Below, piece by piece: positions 17,192 through 26,091 of a stretch of 64,000 nucleotides of DNA. Position numbers and translations under genes: made by a program. This DNA comes from Candidatus Eremiobacter antarcticus. GTDB lineage: Bacteria > Vulcanimicrobiota > Vulcanimicrobiia > Eremiobacterales > Eremiobacteraceae. The stretch is from the NCBI GenBank assembly GCA_003244105.1, contig QHBK01000002.1:116110-180109 (forward strand), in the 5' to 3' direction. Each line of letters opens with the position of its first letter. The stretch's first letter is position 1. The notes below the pieces were generated by a model. It saw only the letters and a program-made list of their open reading frames with translations, ran no database searches and was not told the origin of the DNA.

Positions 17192-17347
17192 CTATAACGC
17201 GCACTCCACGTGCCCGCACTGGCACGGACTGTCAGCGCCGCCCACGCCTTGCTCGCTGCAATACTCGTTGCAGTATACCTCTACGCCGCCCGACACCGCG
17301 ACGTTGCAATTGCAGGTCTCGTGCGCGCATTTGATACTTTCTTCCAT
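17192..17347 (-). CDS. bacterial metallothionein (SmtA/BmtA-like)
   Basis: A 51-residue protein with eight cysteines (7, 12, 14, 26, 30, 42, 44, 49) and two histidines (9, 46). The pattern KCAHETCNCNV, YCNEYCSE and CQCGHVEC matches prokaryotic metallothioneins such as SmtA (KCACEPCLCNV...YCC..C...GCGHTGC), which bind zinc or cadmium in a Cys/His cluster. It starts at ATG 17347 behind an excellent Shine-Dalgarno (GAGGGAGATCCG-ATG) and ends just before purS, inside the purine gene run. It may buffer zinc or protect against metal stress; why it sits with purine genes is not evident. Confidence 0.85.
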   Translation of the reverse strand: MEESIKCAHETCNCNVAVSGGVEVYCNEYCSEQGVGGADSPCQCGHVECAL

Positions 17348-17382
17348 CGGATCTCCCTCAGAGCGTTGCATGTTTGCACGTT

Positions 17383-18936
17383 TTACTTCCGATACACAAG
17401 CGGCGAATCATCCAACGATCCGTCGTCGCGGTAGTCCGAAGGAACCGTCAGATCTTTCCCGCGCGGAACCTTCAGGCCGTCGAAGACCAACGTCAACGCC
17501 GCCGCCACTGCGAAATTCACCGCGAGGGCATAGAGCGCCGCGAACGCTGAAACGGTGACGCCCCCGACGTGCAGTGGATAGACCGAGACGAAGTGCTGGC
17601 TCACCGGCAATGCCGTGGCCAGGATCATGCCGACAACCCATCCGGCCAACAGCGCGTTGCGGTGAAACCAGCGAGTGTACAAGCCCACGATCAGCGCGGG
17701 AAACGTCTGCAACATCCAGCCGCCTGCAAGCAGCTGGAGGTCGATGGCATACGAAACCGGCGCAAAGAGGACGAAGATGAGCGCGCCGAGTTTGACGACG
17801 AGCGACACGATCTTCGCGTTGGCCGCTTCATCGCGGGCCGTGCACGCGTGGTTGATGTATTCGCGATAGACGTTGCGGGTGAACAGATTGGCGGCTGCTA
17901 TGGACATGATGGCCGCCGGGACCAGAGCGCCAATCGCGATCGCCGCGAACGCGAAACCCGCAAACCACGGCGGGAACATCCGTGCGAACAAGTCGGGAAC
18001 GACTCGGCTGGAGTTGGCCGGATGGATGCCCGCGACGATGGCAGCGTACCCGAACAGCGCCATGAAGCCGAGCAGCACGCTGTATGCCGGCAGTACCGCC
18101 ATGTTGCGGCGGATGACGTTCGCACTGGCGGCGCTCAACACTGCGGTGATGGAGTGGGGATACATGAACAGCGCTAAGGCCGAGCCGATCGCAAGTGTGA
18201 CGTACGGCGTGAACGCCTGCGGCGCGAGCAAAATCCCGGACGGTTTGGGCCTAGCGTGCAAGAGCTGATCCGCGGAGGCCAACACGTGAGCCAGGCCGCC
18301 CAGCTTGGCCGGTATGACGATGATAGCCACGATCACCGTGACGTAGATGAGCGCATCCTTGACGATCGCGATGAGCGCCGGCGCCCGGATGCCGCCGCGG
18401 TACGTGTACGCCGCGAGGATGACGAACGCGATGATGACGGGCAGATCGCGCGCCGCGCCACTGCCGCCCAACCCCATCGCTGCGATGACGACTTGGATGC
18501 CGACCAACTGCAACGCGATGTACGGCATGGTCGCGAGTATGCCGGTGATCGCAACGGCCAGCGACAGCATGCGGCTGTCGTAACGCTCGCGGGCGAAGTC
18601 GGCGAAGGTGATGTATCCGCGCTTCTTCGCGACGGTCCAAAATCGCGGGGCGAAGACGAACGCGATGGGATAGACGATGGCCGTATAGGGGAGGGTGAAG
18701 AACGCCAGCGCACCCTGCCCGTAGACCAGCGCCGGAATGGCGATGAACGTGTAGGCCGTATACAAGTCACCGCCGATGAGGAACCAAGTGACGAGCGTGC
18801 CGAAGCGCCGGCCTGCCAGCGCCCATTCATCAAGCAGACCGAGGTCGCCGCTCCGCCACGAAGCGCCCCAAAAGCCGAGCACCGTGACCAGCGCAAACAA
18901 GAGGACAAAAACCGCTACGGCCGGCCAGGCGATCAC
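17383..18936 (-). CDS. sodium:solute symporter (SSS family, MctP-like)
   Basis: A 517-residue inner-membrane transporter with about 13 hydrophobic segments. The first helices (FLIGGDLYTAYTF, then FARERYDSRMLSLAVAITGI) are typical of the solute:sodium symporter family, closest in feel to the monocarboxylate permease MctP and pantothenate permease PanF. It is paired with a small DUF3311-like membrane protein encoded just upstream, as is usual for this subgroup. The substrate is unknown. Because PurP consumes formate, import of a small carboxylate is one attractive reading, but purine or pantothenate precursors are equally open. GTG start with AAAGG/AAGG upstream. Confidence 0.85.
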   Translation of the reverse strand: MIAWPAVAVFVLLFALVTVLGFWGASWRSGDLGLLDEWALAGRRFGTLVTWFLIGGDLYTAYTFIAIPALVYGQGALAFFTLPYTAIVYPIAFVFAPRFWTVAKKRGYITFADFARERYDSRMLSLAVAITGILATMPYIALQLVGIQVVIAAMGLGGSGAARDLPVIIAFVILAAYTYRGGIRAPALIAIVKDALIYVTVIVAIIVIPAKLGGLAHVLASADQLLHARPKPSGILLAPQAFTPYVTLAIGSALALFMYPHSITAVLSAASANVIRRNMAVLPAYSVLLGFMALFGYAAIVAGIHPANSSRVVPDLFARMFPPWFAGFAFAAIAIGALVPAAIMSIAAANLFTRNVYREYINHACTARDEAANAKIVSLVVKLGALIFVLFAPVSYAIDLQLLAGGWMLQTFPALIVGLYTRWFHRNALLAGWVVGMILATALPVSQHFVSVYPLHVGGVTVSAFAALYALAVNFAVAAALTLVFDGLKVPRGKDLTVPSDYRDDGSLDDSPLVYRK

Positions 18937-18971
18937 GGGCCTTGCAGCCTTTCAGTCAATCGGCGCTCGGC

Positions 18972-19181
18972 TCAGCGGTCCTTGTGCGCGAGCAGATACA
19001 CCGCACCGGTGATGCACGCACTGAGGATCACCCACAAGAACTGATACCAATAGAAAAACGGAATGCCGGCGAGCGCGGGCTTTTGGAAATTGAAGAACGG
19101 CGGCCACAGCATGGCCACGAACGGTATAAGGAGCACCCAGTACCAAACAGTCTTGACGTCTCCGCGCGTGGCCCGCCGCAT
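18972..19181 (-). CDS. small membrane protein, DUF3311-like symporter partner
   Basis: A 69-residue protein with two hydrophobic segments (VWYWVLLIPFVAMLWPPFF and FFYWYQFLWVILSACITGAVYLL), separated by a loop and ending in HKDR. Size, the internal WPPFFN motif and position directly before an SSS symporter fit the DUF3311 family, thought to be accessory subunits of such transporters. The frame remains open well upstream into purQ, but ATG 19181 is the only start giving the normal family size. No strong ribosome-binding site is visible. Confidence 0.75.
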   Translation of the reverse strand: MRRATRGDVKTVWYWVLLIPFVAMLWPPFFNFQKPALAGIPFFYWYQFLWVILSACITGAVYLLAHKDR

Positions 19182-19218
19182 GGCGCGCGGATTAGTGGGC
19201 GAGGGCCCAAATCCTCGG

Positions 19219-19956
19219 TTAGGCGCGAGTGAGGCTGGCGGCCAGGGAGCGGAAGATCTGCAAGGCCGGCGTCGGCGTGGACGAATCGAGGCTGCGCAGC
19301 GACGGGTCCTCGAATGCCAGGTTAAACGCCCACGCCGCTCGCTCGGGGTGCGGCATGAGGGCGAGCACGTTGCCCGCCTCGTTGCAGACGCCTGCCGCGT
19401 CACGCATCGCGCCGTTCGGAGCGCCGCCGGCGTATCGGAAGGTGATGCGGCCCGCACGTTCCAGCGCGTCGAACGTCGAGGCATCGCCGCAAAATCGCCC
19501 CTCGGCGTGTGCCATCGCCATGCGGATCTTCGCGCCCGGAGCGAGTTGAAAAGTGAACGCGCAGCGCTGCGGCGGCGCGGTCAGCTCGACGTCGACGAAG
19601 CGATTTTGGAAATGGCGAGCCGGCACGTTGCGCGCGATCGCCACGGCGCCGAGCAGCCCAGCCTCCGCCAGCACTTGAGCGCCGTTGCACAGCCCCAAGA
19701 CGAGCTTGCCACGCTCGGCTTCGCGAGCGACGATTTCGACGGCCTGCGACTTTGCGGCCACAGCGCCTGCCCTGACGCGATCTTCAAACGCAAATCCGCC
19801 GGGCAAGATGAATGCATCGTAGCGCGGCAGGTCGGCCGGCGGATCGCTCCACAGCACCAGACGCGCATCGAGACCGGCGGCGTTGCACGCAGCGAGAGTC
19901 TCCTCTTCTGAATTCGTTCCCGGGAAGACCAGGATCGCAACCGTGCTCGTGCTCAC
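19219..19956 (-). CDS. purQ: FGAM synthase glutaminase subunit PurQ
   Basis: Supplies ammonia from glutamine to PurL for purine step 4. A class I amidotransferase of 245 residues with VAILVFPGTNSEEET at the start, the nucleophile elbow LGLCNGAQVL and a C-terminal MPHPERAAW His/Glu pair. GTG 19956 overlaps the purL stop by 4 bases (GTGA), so synthesis of the two subunits is probably coupled. With purL and the double-domain purS it forms the three-part FGAM synthase. Confidence 0.95.
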   Translation of the reverse strand: MSTSTVAILVFPGTNSEEETLAACNAAGLDARLVLWSDPPADLPRYDAFILPGGFAFEDRVRAGAVAAKSQAVEIVAREAERGKLVLGLCNGAQVLAEAGLLGAVAIARNVPARHFQNRFVDVELTAPPQRCAFTFQLAPGAKIRMAMAHAEGRFCGDASTFDALERAGRITFRYAGGAPNGAMRDAAGVCNEAGNVLALMPHPERAAWAFNLAFEDPSLRSLDSSTPTPALQIFRSLAASLTRA

Positions 19957-22319
19957 GCGTACAGTTCCGCAAGCGGCGCGAGCCAGGCGCGCGCCAGCTC
20001 GTCGAGAGCGAACCGCGCCAAGCCCGTCAGTTCCAAGTCAGGCCCGCCTGTCACTCCCAACCGTAGCGGCTCAGCTCCCACAGCCCGGGCCGCGCCTTCA
20101 AAGCGCGCGGCTGCGCCCGGCTCGACTGCGACCACGAAGCCGCCGCTCTCGCCGAACAGAGCGCTTGCGACATCGGCGTTGGGAGCCCACGACGATAGCG
20201 CATCGATGCGCGCGCCGATTCTACCGTCGCCGTCGCGGCCAAAACACATCTCTGCCAGACACACGAGCAGCCCTCCGTCCGAGATGTCGTGCGCCGCTGA
20301 TATATATCCGCTGCGGATTCCTGCGATGACCGCTTGGATGGACGCGTTTGCCTCGTCGTAGTCCGGCGGCGGCAGAGGCCCATACTTCTTCTTCTCTCCC
20401 AGGCTTGCCAGCACCGAACCGGCGAGGCCGCCGACTCTTGCGCCAAACAGATACAGCGGGTGACCCGAAGCCGGGAACTCCATCGTCACGATGTGTCTCA
20501 CATCGTCGATGCGGCCGATGCAGGCGACGATGGCCGACGGAACAATCGGCCCTCCTTCGGACGACTGGTTGTACAGGCTCACGTTGCCGCTGACGAACGG
20601 CAGCGGCTCATCGCCGCCCAGCGTCAACGCGTTCGCCGCCTCACTCAAGCCCTCGATGCCGTCGGAGAGCTGACGATACGCGACAGGGTCCTCGGGGCTT
20701 GCATAGTTCAGGCAGTCCGTCAAGCCGATCGGGATGGCGCCGACTGCCGCGACGTTGCGGGCCGCTTCCACGACAGCATGCGCGGCGGCATGCTTTGCCG
20801 AGAGCGCGCCGTAACGCGCGTTGCCGTCGACCGAGAGCGCGACGGCCAGCGGACTGCCGCGCTTGACGATCACGACGCCCGCGTCGGCATAGCCCGAGGG
20901 AATCGCGGTCGCGCCGCGCACGACGCTGTCGTAGTGCTCGATGAGCGGCTGGCGGCTGCAAACATCCGGGTGTGAGAGCACGCGAGCCAGGATTTTGCTT
21001 AGGTTGGCGGCCGGATTGGGGATGAGGACGGTCTCCTCGCCGGACTGCAGCGCGGGCGGCGGCGCCATCGGCCAGCGAATCTGCTTCGGTTCGGTCAGAG
21101 CTTCGATGGGGACGTCGCAGATCGCCACGCCTTGCGAACGCAGCATGTAGCGGCGTTCGCTCGTCACTTTGCCCACGACCGCGGCGCACGCTCCAGCGGA
21201 GACATCAGGCAGCGTGAAGCGCTCGTTGTAGATGCCGAGCAGCGTCTGAGTGAAAGAGGCCGGGACAGCCCAGAGCATGCGCTCTTGCGTCTCGGCACAG
21301 GCGATCACAGTCGGCGAGAGACCGGCTAGCGCCTGGGGCACTTTGTCGATGTCGACACAGGCGCCGAACCCACCGGCGCTGCACAGCTCCGACGAACTGC
21401 CCATGAGACCACCGGCCCCCAAATCCTTGAAGCCCGCTTGCACGTGGTGATCGCGTAGCGCCGCAAACACCGCGTACGACGCGCGCATTAAGACATTTTT
21501 CAAAAATGGATCGGGAACTTGCACCGCGCTTTTGTTCGCTTGCGCTTGGGCGGCGTCCAACGTGAGCGAAGCGAAAGCCGCGCCGCCGAATCCCGAGGCG
21601 TCGGTCGCCTTGCCGACCAGCACGAGGTCGTACCCGACGCCGCCGTCGGGCACGCGGCTATGGATGATGTGGTGCGCTTCGAGGAAGCCAAGGGCGACGA
21701 CATTGACCAAGCAATTATCGCGGAAAGACGGATGGAAGTAGACGTCGCCTGCGATGTTTGGCACGCCCACCGCGTTGCCGTACGAGGCGATGCCGTCGAC
21801 GGCTCCAGCAGCCACATAGGCGGCGTGCGATCCTGCGATCGGCGGCCCGAAGCGCAGGGGGTCGGCGCTTGCGGCCACCTCGGCTCCCATGCACAGAACA
21901 TCGCGCAATATGCCGCCGACGCCGGTCGCAGCGCCTTCGAACGGAACCACTTGGGACGGGTGATTGTGACTCTCGTGCGCGATGACAACGCCGTATTCTT
22001 TGCCGTCGATCATTCCCACGCGCAAGACGCCTGCGTCTTCGCCCACCGGCACAAGCACCTCGCGGCTGCGCGTCGGGAGGCACGACAAGAGCGCGCGGCT
22101 GCTCTTGTAGGAGCAATGCTCGCTCCATTGGATGGCAAACGCGTGAGCCTCGGCGCGCGTGGGATTGCGCCCCAGACGATGCGCGATCGCGCGCAGATCC
22201 GCCGGTGAAAGCGAAAGCGCCTCGCTTTTCGCGAGGCGCATCAGTTCGTCGTCAGCACCTTCGACCGGCAGCGCCTGCGCGGCGAAGGCGGCGAGCCGCT
22301 CGTGTGCGAGAACGCTCAT
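19953..22319 (-). CDS. purL: FGAM synthase large subunit PurL (small type)
   Basis: Purine step 4: ATP-dependent amidation of FGAR. This is the 788-residue PurL that needs separate PurQ and PurS, not the 1300-residue fused enzyme. Visible motifs include QWSEHCSYKSSR, VIAHESHNHPSQVVPFEGAATGVGGI, GGLMGSSSELC and the second-half HDISDGGLLVCLAEM. The frame stays open about 650 bases upstream over purCE, but ATG 22319 overlaps the purCE stop (ATGA) and begins at the conserved N-terminus, so the longer version is rejected. The next gene, purQ, also overlaps by 4 bases. Confidence 0.95.
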   Translation of the reverse strand: MSVLAHERLAAFAAQALPVEGADDELMRLAKSEALSLSPADLRAIAHRLGRNPTRAEAHAFAIQWSEHCSYKSSRALLSCLPTRSREVLVPVGEDAGVLRVGMIDGKEYGVVIAHESHNHPSQVVPFEGAATGVGGILRDVLCMGAEVAASADPLRFGPPIAGSHAAYVAAGAVDGIASYGNAVGVPNIAGDVYFHPSFRDNCLVNVVALGFLEAHHIIHSRVPDGGVGYDLVLVGKATDASGFGGAAFASLTLDAAQAQANKSAVQVPDPFLKNVLMRASYAVFAALRDHHVQAGFKDLGAGGLMGSSSELCSAGGFGACVDIDKVPQALAGLSPTVIACAETQERMLWAVPASFTQTLLGIYNERFTLPDVSAGACAAVVGKVTSERRYMLRSQGVAICDVPIEALTEPKQIRWPMAPPPALQSGEETVLIPNPAANLSKILARVLSHPDVCSRQPLIEHYDSVVRGATAIPSGYADAGVVIVKRGSPLAVALSVDGNARYGALSAKHAAAHAVVEAARNVAAVGAIPIGLTDCLNYASPEDPVAYRQLSDGIEGLSEAANALTLGGDEPLPFVSGNVSLYNQSSEGGPIVPSAIVACIGRIDDVRHIVTMEFPASGHPLYLFGARVGGLAGSVLASLGEKKKYGPLPPPDYDEANASIQAVIAGIRSGYISAAHDISDGGLLVCLAEMCFGRDGDGRIGARIDALSSWAPNADVASALFGESGGFVVAVEPGAAARFEGAARAVGAEPLRLGVTGGPDLELTGLARFALDELARAWLAPLAELYA

Positions 22320-23593
22320 GCGCCCCCGGCCCTCCCGTTGCCCTGCGGACTGCCTGCATGCCCGTCCGCCTCCATGATCTGCTTGCGGCTTCGGTATTGG
22401 GACATGACGACGCGCCCGTAGACCACGCTGTCGTTGACCGCGAGAATCTTCGCTGCCGCGAGCGCTGCATTTTCCGGTTCTAAGACTACGGAACTTGCGA
22501 CGCCGCTGGGCAGCAGCAGGCTGGAAAGGACTTCCATGCCGCCCCAGTTCGCACCGATGACCGGACAAGCGATGACCGGATTGGCGGTGGCCGCATCCAC
22601 GAAAGCGGACAGCGCGTTGCTTCTGCCGGCCAACGTGATGTAGACGACATCGGCCAGCATGTTGTCTATTTGCTGCACCCGTTGCAGGGCGAAGGCTGGC
22701 GTCTTGTGAGCTGACGCGACGTGCGCACGCGCAGGGATGCCGAAGGCCGCCAGCGCCTTGCTGATGCGCTCGGCATGCGGCCGGTCCGAGGACGATCCCA
22801 TGACGATCGCGACCAAGCCCCCCGCGGGCTGCGCAAACCGGCCCACCCGCTCCGCGACTTCCTCGTACTTGGCTTTCAGCGCATCCAAGTCGCCCGCGGT
22901 CGGCACCGCCATGTTCCGGTAGATCTGCTTGTCGAGCATCAGCGCCTGGTCGCCGGCCGGCCAGATGCGCCATGAGTCGTTGTCGATGACATCGGCGAGC
23001 AGTATCTCAGTGCCGCCGTCCGGCCGGCGCGCCCGACCGAATTCGACCTTCAGGTCGACCAAGAGCACTCGCTGACGCCGCCAGGCGTGGGCCAGGATGT
23101 CGAAGATCATCGGAGCCAGTTCCGTCATGACGGCAAGCTCGCTGCTCGTGCAGATGCCTTCTTCCACGATCTGTTCGGCGGTGTATTGGGGGTCGTGCCG
23201 AGCGTCGTCTTTGAAGAAGTACTCGACCAGCCGGGGCGCCATCACCGTGCCGGCCTTCACCCCGGGGTTGCGCTTGAGATACGAGCCCGCCGCCACCCCG
23301 CGCACCACGACTTCGATGGGGATCATCTCGCAGCGGCGCACGACCATCTCGTTTGCGTCTTCGTCTTCGCCACCGCTCAGAAAATGCGTGGGCAGACCGC
23401 ACGCGTTCAGGAGGCGGTATACCCGGCTCGTCGTCAGAGCCGCTAGACGCCCCTTGCCCGCGATCGTGTTGCGTTTCGCGCCGTCGCCCGCGGTTATGTC
23501 GTCCTGCTGTACTACTACCAGCGCGTCCGCCATGTCCGAATGCGCGTAGAGCACTTTGGTCTTGCCGCGTCCGACTTCTGTGCCTCTCTTCAT
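22316..23593 (-). CDS. PurC-PurE fusion: SAICAR synthetase + class II AIR carboxylase
   Basis: A 425-residue bifunctional protein. Residues about 1-250 are SAICAR synthetase (GRGKTKVLYA, DDITAGDGAKRNTIAGKG, IPIEVVVRGVAAGSYLKR, LVDLKVEFG, IWPAGDQALMLDKQIYRN). Residues 261-410 are PurE (VAIVMGSSSD). The PurE part is class II: it has SAHKTP (294-299) instead of SAHRTP, and AGRSNALS (322-329) instead of AGGAAHLPG, so it should carboxylate AIR directly with CO2 without PurK. The order SAICAR synthetase then class II carboxylase is that of animal PAICS. ATG has AAAGG 8 bases upstream. A short Gly-rich tail follows. Confidence 0.9.
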   Translation of the reverse strand: MKRGTEVGRGKTKVLYAHSDMADALVVVQQDDITAGDGAKRNTIAGKGRLAALTTSRVYRLLNACGLPTHFLSGGEDEDANEMVVRRCEMIPIEVVVRGVAAGSYLKRNPGVKAGTVMAPRLVEYFFKDDARHDPQYTAEQIVEEGICTSSELAVMTELAPMIFDILAHAWRRQRVLLVDLKVEFGRARRPDGGTEILLADVIDNDSWRIWPAGDQALMLDKQIYRNMAVPTAGDLDALKAKYEEVAERVGRFAQPAGGLVAIVMGSSSDRPHAERISKALAAFGIPARAHVASAHKTPAFALQRVQQIDNMLADVVYITLAGRSNALSAFVDAATANPVIACPVIGANWGGMEVLSSLLLPSGVASSVVLEPENAALAAAKILAVNDSVVYGRVVMSQYRSRKQIMEADGHAGSPQGNGRAGGA

Positions 23594-23645
23594 CTATAGA
23601 CCTTTCGCTTTTATCTTTGTGCGAGCTGCGTCACGTGCAGCGCGA

Positions 23646-25073
23646 TCAGCGCAATGGGATGTCCATGATCGCAGCCGGGGGTGCGGATCCCACGAAATCC
23701 TTGAGCGAAGCAGCGAACCTGCGGGCGCGCTCCGCCGCAAGCCCCGTGTGCCGGCGCGGATCCATAAGTTCCGCAAGTTCCTCCACCCCGAGACTCGCGC
23801 CTACCGCGTCATCCCGCGCGAGCAGGTCGGCCAATGGATTGGGCCGCCCTTCTTCCATCGCGCTCCACGCCTCCATGGAGAGATCGCGCAGCCGCTCGTG
23901 CAGTTTTTGCCGATCCGCTCCCCGCTTCCCGGCGGCCATCAACACGGGCTCTGTCGCTGCAAAGGGTCCAAAGCGTTCGACGTTGAGCGCGATGCGGCGA
24001 TGGTCCACCCGCAAACCTGCGATCACCTTGTGCACAAGCGCGCCGATCTCATCCGCGGCTAAGAAGCTCTCCGGAATCACGGAGCGGCGGTTCGCCGAGT
24101 CGTCAAGCGTGCGCTCGAGCATGTTGTCGGCGGCGTTCTGCCACGCGATCTGGGCGTTCGCGGGCAGCAACCGGGCAAGGGAGTCGATTCGTTCGCACAA
24201 GATCGGATTGCGCTTGAACGGCATGGCCGACGACCCGACTTGCTGCCTTCCGAAAGGCTCGCCCAGTTCACCGAAGGGAGAGCTTGCGAGGACCCTCACG
24301 TCCAGCGCAAATTTCGCCGCGGCGCTTGCGAAGCCGGCAAGCGAGGCCAGCACCCGATAGTCAACGCTGCGCGCATACGTCTGTCCGCTCACGGGCAGCG
24401 CCCGCAGCCCGAAAGCGTCCATGACCTCGCGTTCCAACCCATCCGAGGTCTGAGCCGTGTCGCGCAGCAGCATGTCGTAAGAGGCCGACGTCCCGACCGC
24501 CCCGCGTAGACCTTTGGCCGGGAGCCAAGCCGCGACGCGCTTCAGGTCTTCGTGCGCGAGCAAGAAGTCTTGCGCCCACAACGCCAAGCGCAGGCCGAGC
24601 GTCGTCGGCTCGGCTGCTTGCAAATGGGTGTATGCCATGCAGACTTCGTCCGCGTGCTGCTCGATCTTCTCGGCGAAGGTTGTCAAGATCTCGCTGAGGC
24701 TGCCGGCCAGCATCGACAGCGCAACCTTCATGCGGGCGATGTCGACATTGTCCTCGATGTCCATCGAGGTGGCGCCCAGGTGCAGCTTTCCCCCGCCCAC
24801 CCGTGCTTGTGATGCGTACACGCGCAGCTCTGCCATCAGATCATGGCTGATCTCAGCCTCGATTTTGTGGGCGGCTTCGATATCGATGTCGTCCACGTGC
24901 CGGCGCAGGTCCGCAAGCTCTTCGGCGTTGACCAAACCGGCGCCCGACTGGGCTTGTGCGAGCGCCAGCCATAGCCGCCGCCACATGCGGCGCTTCGTCT
25001 GCTCGGAGAAGAGCGCGCGCATCTCCGGCCGCCCGTAGCGCCAGGAGAACGGAGATCGATAGCTTGTGCTCAC
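23646..25073 (-). CDS. purB: adenylosuccinate lyase (eukaryote-like type)
   Basis: Cleaves SAICAR (purine step 8) and adenylosuccinate. The 475 residues carry the fumarase-superfamily signature GSSAMPFKRNP (catalytic Ser loop), AYTHLQAAEPTTLG and LHLGATSMDIEDN. The N-terminus YRSPFSWRYGRPEM and GLRGAVGTSASY resemble the animal ADSL form (human YRSPLASRYASPEM and GVKGTTGTQASF, from memory) more than the shorter B. subtilis PurB. GTG start, one base after the holA stop (TGACGTG). The fusion gene purCE follows after 52 bases. Confidence 0.93.
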   Translation of the reverse strand: MSTSYRSPFSWRYGRPEMRALFSEQTKRRMWRRLWLALAQAQSGAGLVNAEELADLRRHVDDIDIEAAHKIEAEISHDLMAELRVYASQARVGGGKLHLGATSMDIEDNVDIARMKVALSMLAGSLSEILTTFAEKIEQHADEVCMAYTHLQAAEPTTLGLRLALWAQDFLLAHEDLKRVAAWLPAKGLRGAVGTSASYDMLLRDTAQTSDGLEREVMDAFGLRALPVSGQTYARSVDYRVLASLAGFASAAAKFALDVRVLASSPFGELGEPFGRQQVGSSAMPFKRNPILCERIDSLARLLPANAQIAWQNAADNMLERTLDDSANRRSVIPESFLAADEIGALVHKVIAGLRVDHRRIALNVERFGPFAATEPVLMAAGKRGADRQKLHERLRDLSMEAWSAMEEGRPNPLADLLARDDAVGASLGVEELAELMDPRRHTGLAAERARRFAASLKDFVGSAPPAAIMDIPLR

Positions 25074-25074
25074 G

Positions 25075-26091
25075 TCATTTCTGCGTGCACAGGCGGATCA
25101 CGACTTCCTCGAGCGCCTGATCGGGCAGTCGTTTGCCGGTCAAGGAGTCTTCCAAGGCTCGCATGGTCAAGCGAACGTTATCGCGCGCAAGCTTGGGCGA
25201 CCGGCGCCGCGCCAAATCCCATAGCTTCATGGCGCGGAATGCCGACTGACCGGTCGCGTAGCTCCAGCTCTGCGGCGTGGCGCCGTTGCTCAGCTCCCAA
25301 GCGATCTGCGCGTCGCCGGCAAGCCAGATCAACGGACCGGTCGCGTCTTCAGCGCGAGGCGCCACTTCACGCAGAACTCGTAAGCCCGCTTGCAGATTCG
25401 CCGTCCCTACAGCGTTGCCCAGATCCCAGAGCTTCGGGTCCCCCGGCGGACGGACGTACTCCTCCGCGGCGGCCTTGCTGATCCGCTTGCCCGTCAGCGC
25501 CAAGCGGTCGAGCGCATTTTTGATCTCATCGACGCTTTCGAACGCCGCCAAATAGCGCCGCGCACCCGCGTCGACGTGGATGCCAAGCTCCTTCGCATGC
25601 GCGTCGATGTACCGCTCGCGCTCGGTCTGCCCGAGCGTGCAATCGACGAGGAGCGTCTGCACGCCCTCCGCGACGAAGTCCCAGGACTCGACCTTATCTT
25701 TGGGCGCTTTGCCCCGTTGCGGGCGTGGCTCTCCCGAGTCGTCGATGAGCAGCAACGCTTCGCCGTCCACGTGCGCAACGGCAGCCTGCAAGTCAACGCG
25801 GTCATCGTTGCGCAGCTCCATCGTCTGCCGCAGCACGAGTACGCGCCGCTCCGTCAAAAACGGGAACGTCGCCAGCTTCTCGTTGATCACCGAAAAGTCG
25901 TCGAGCTGACCCGCGTCGACGACGTCGAGGTTCAGCGCCTTGGACTGTTCGTCTGGAAAGGTCGCGTCGAGTATCCGCTTGACGACCTCATCCGCGAGCA
26001 CGTGCTCTTTGCCGCAGATGACGACGATGCCGGGCAGCCGGCTTGCGTCGCGGTCGAGAAAGTCATGATAGCCGGTGCGCACAAGGGTCAC
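25075..26091 (-). CDS. holA: DNA polymerase III delta subunit (clamp loader)
   Basis: Opens the sliding clamp at the replication fork. A 338-residue divergent HolA: an N-terminal Rossmann-like part (GIVVICGKEHVLADEVVKRIL), the RRVLVLRQ segment, and C-terminal helical domains (YLAAFESVDEIKNALDRLAL, LWDLGNAVG, ALEDSLTGKRLPDQALEEVVIRLC). The C-terminal pattern is the most diagnostic part. The start GTG 26091 overlaps the mtnA stop by 4 bases (GTGA); a much longer open frame upstream over mtnA is rejected. A replication gene inside a biosynthetic gene run is odd but spacing makes cotranscription likely. Confidence 0.85.
   Translation of the reverse strand: MTLVRTGYHDFLDRDASRLPGIVVICGKEHVLADEVVKRILDATFPDEQSKALNLDVVDAGQLDDFSVINEKLATFPFLTERRVLVLRQTMELRNDDRVDLQAAVAHVDGEALLLIDDSGEPRPQRGKAPKDKVESWDFVAEGVQTLLVDCTLGQTERERYIDAHAKELGIHVDAGARRYLAAFESVDEIKNALDRLALTGKRISKAAAEEYVRPPGDPKLWDLGNAVGTANLQAGLRVLREVAPRAEDATGPLIWLAGDAQIAWELSNGATPQSWSYATGQSAFRAMKLWDLARRRSPKLARDNVRLTMRALEDSLTGKRLPDQALEEVVIRLCTQK

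Noticed and set aside
22320..22973. N-terminal extension of purL
   Set aside because: The frame is open but overlaps purCE. Sequence in the extension is low-complexity, and ATG 22319 with its ATGA overlap fits the family N-terminus.
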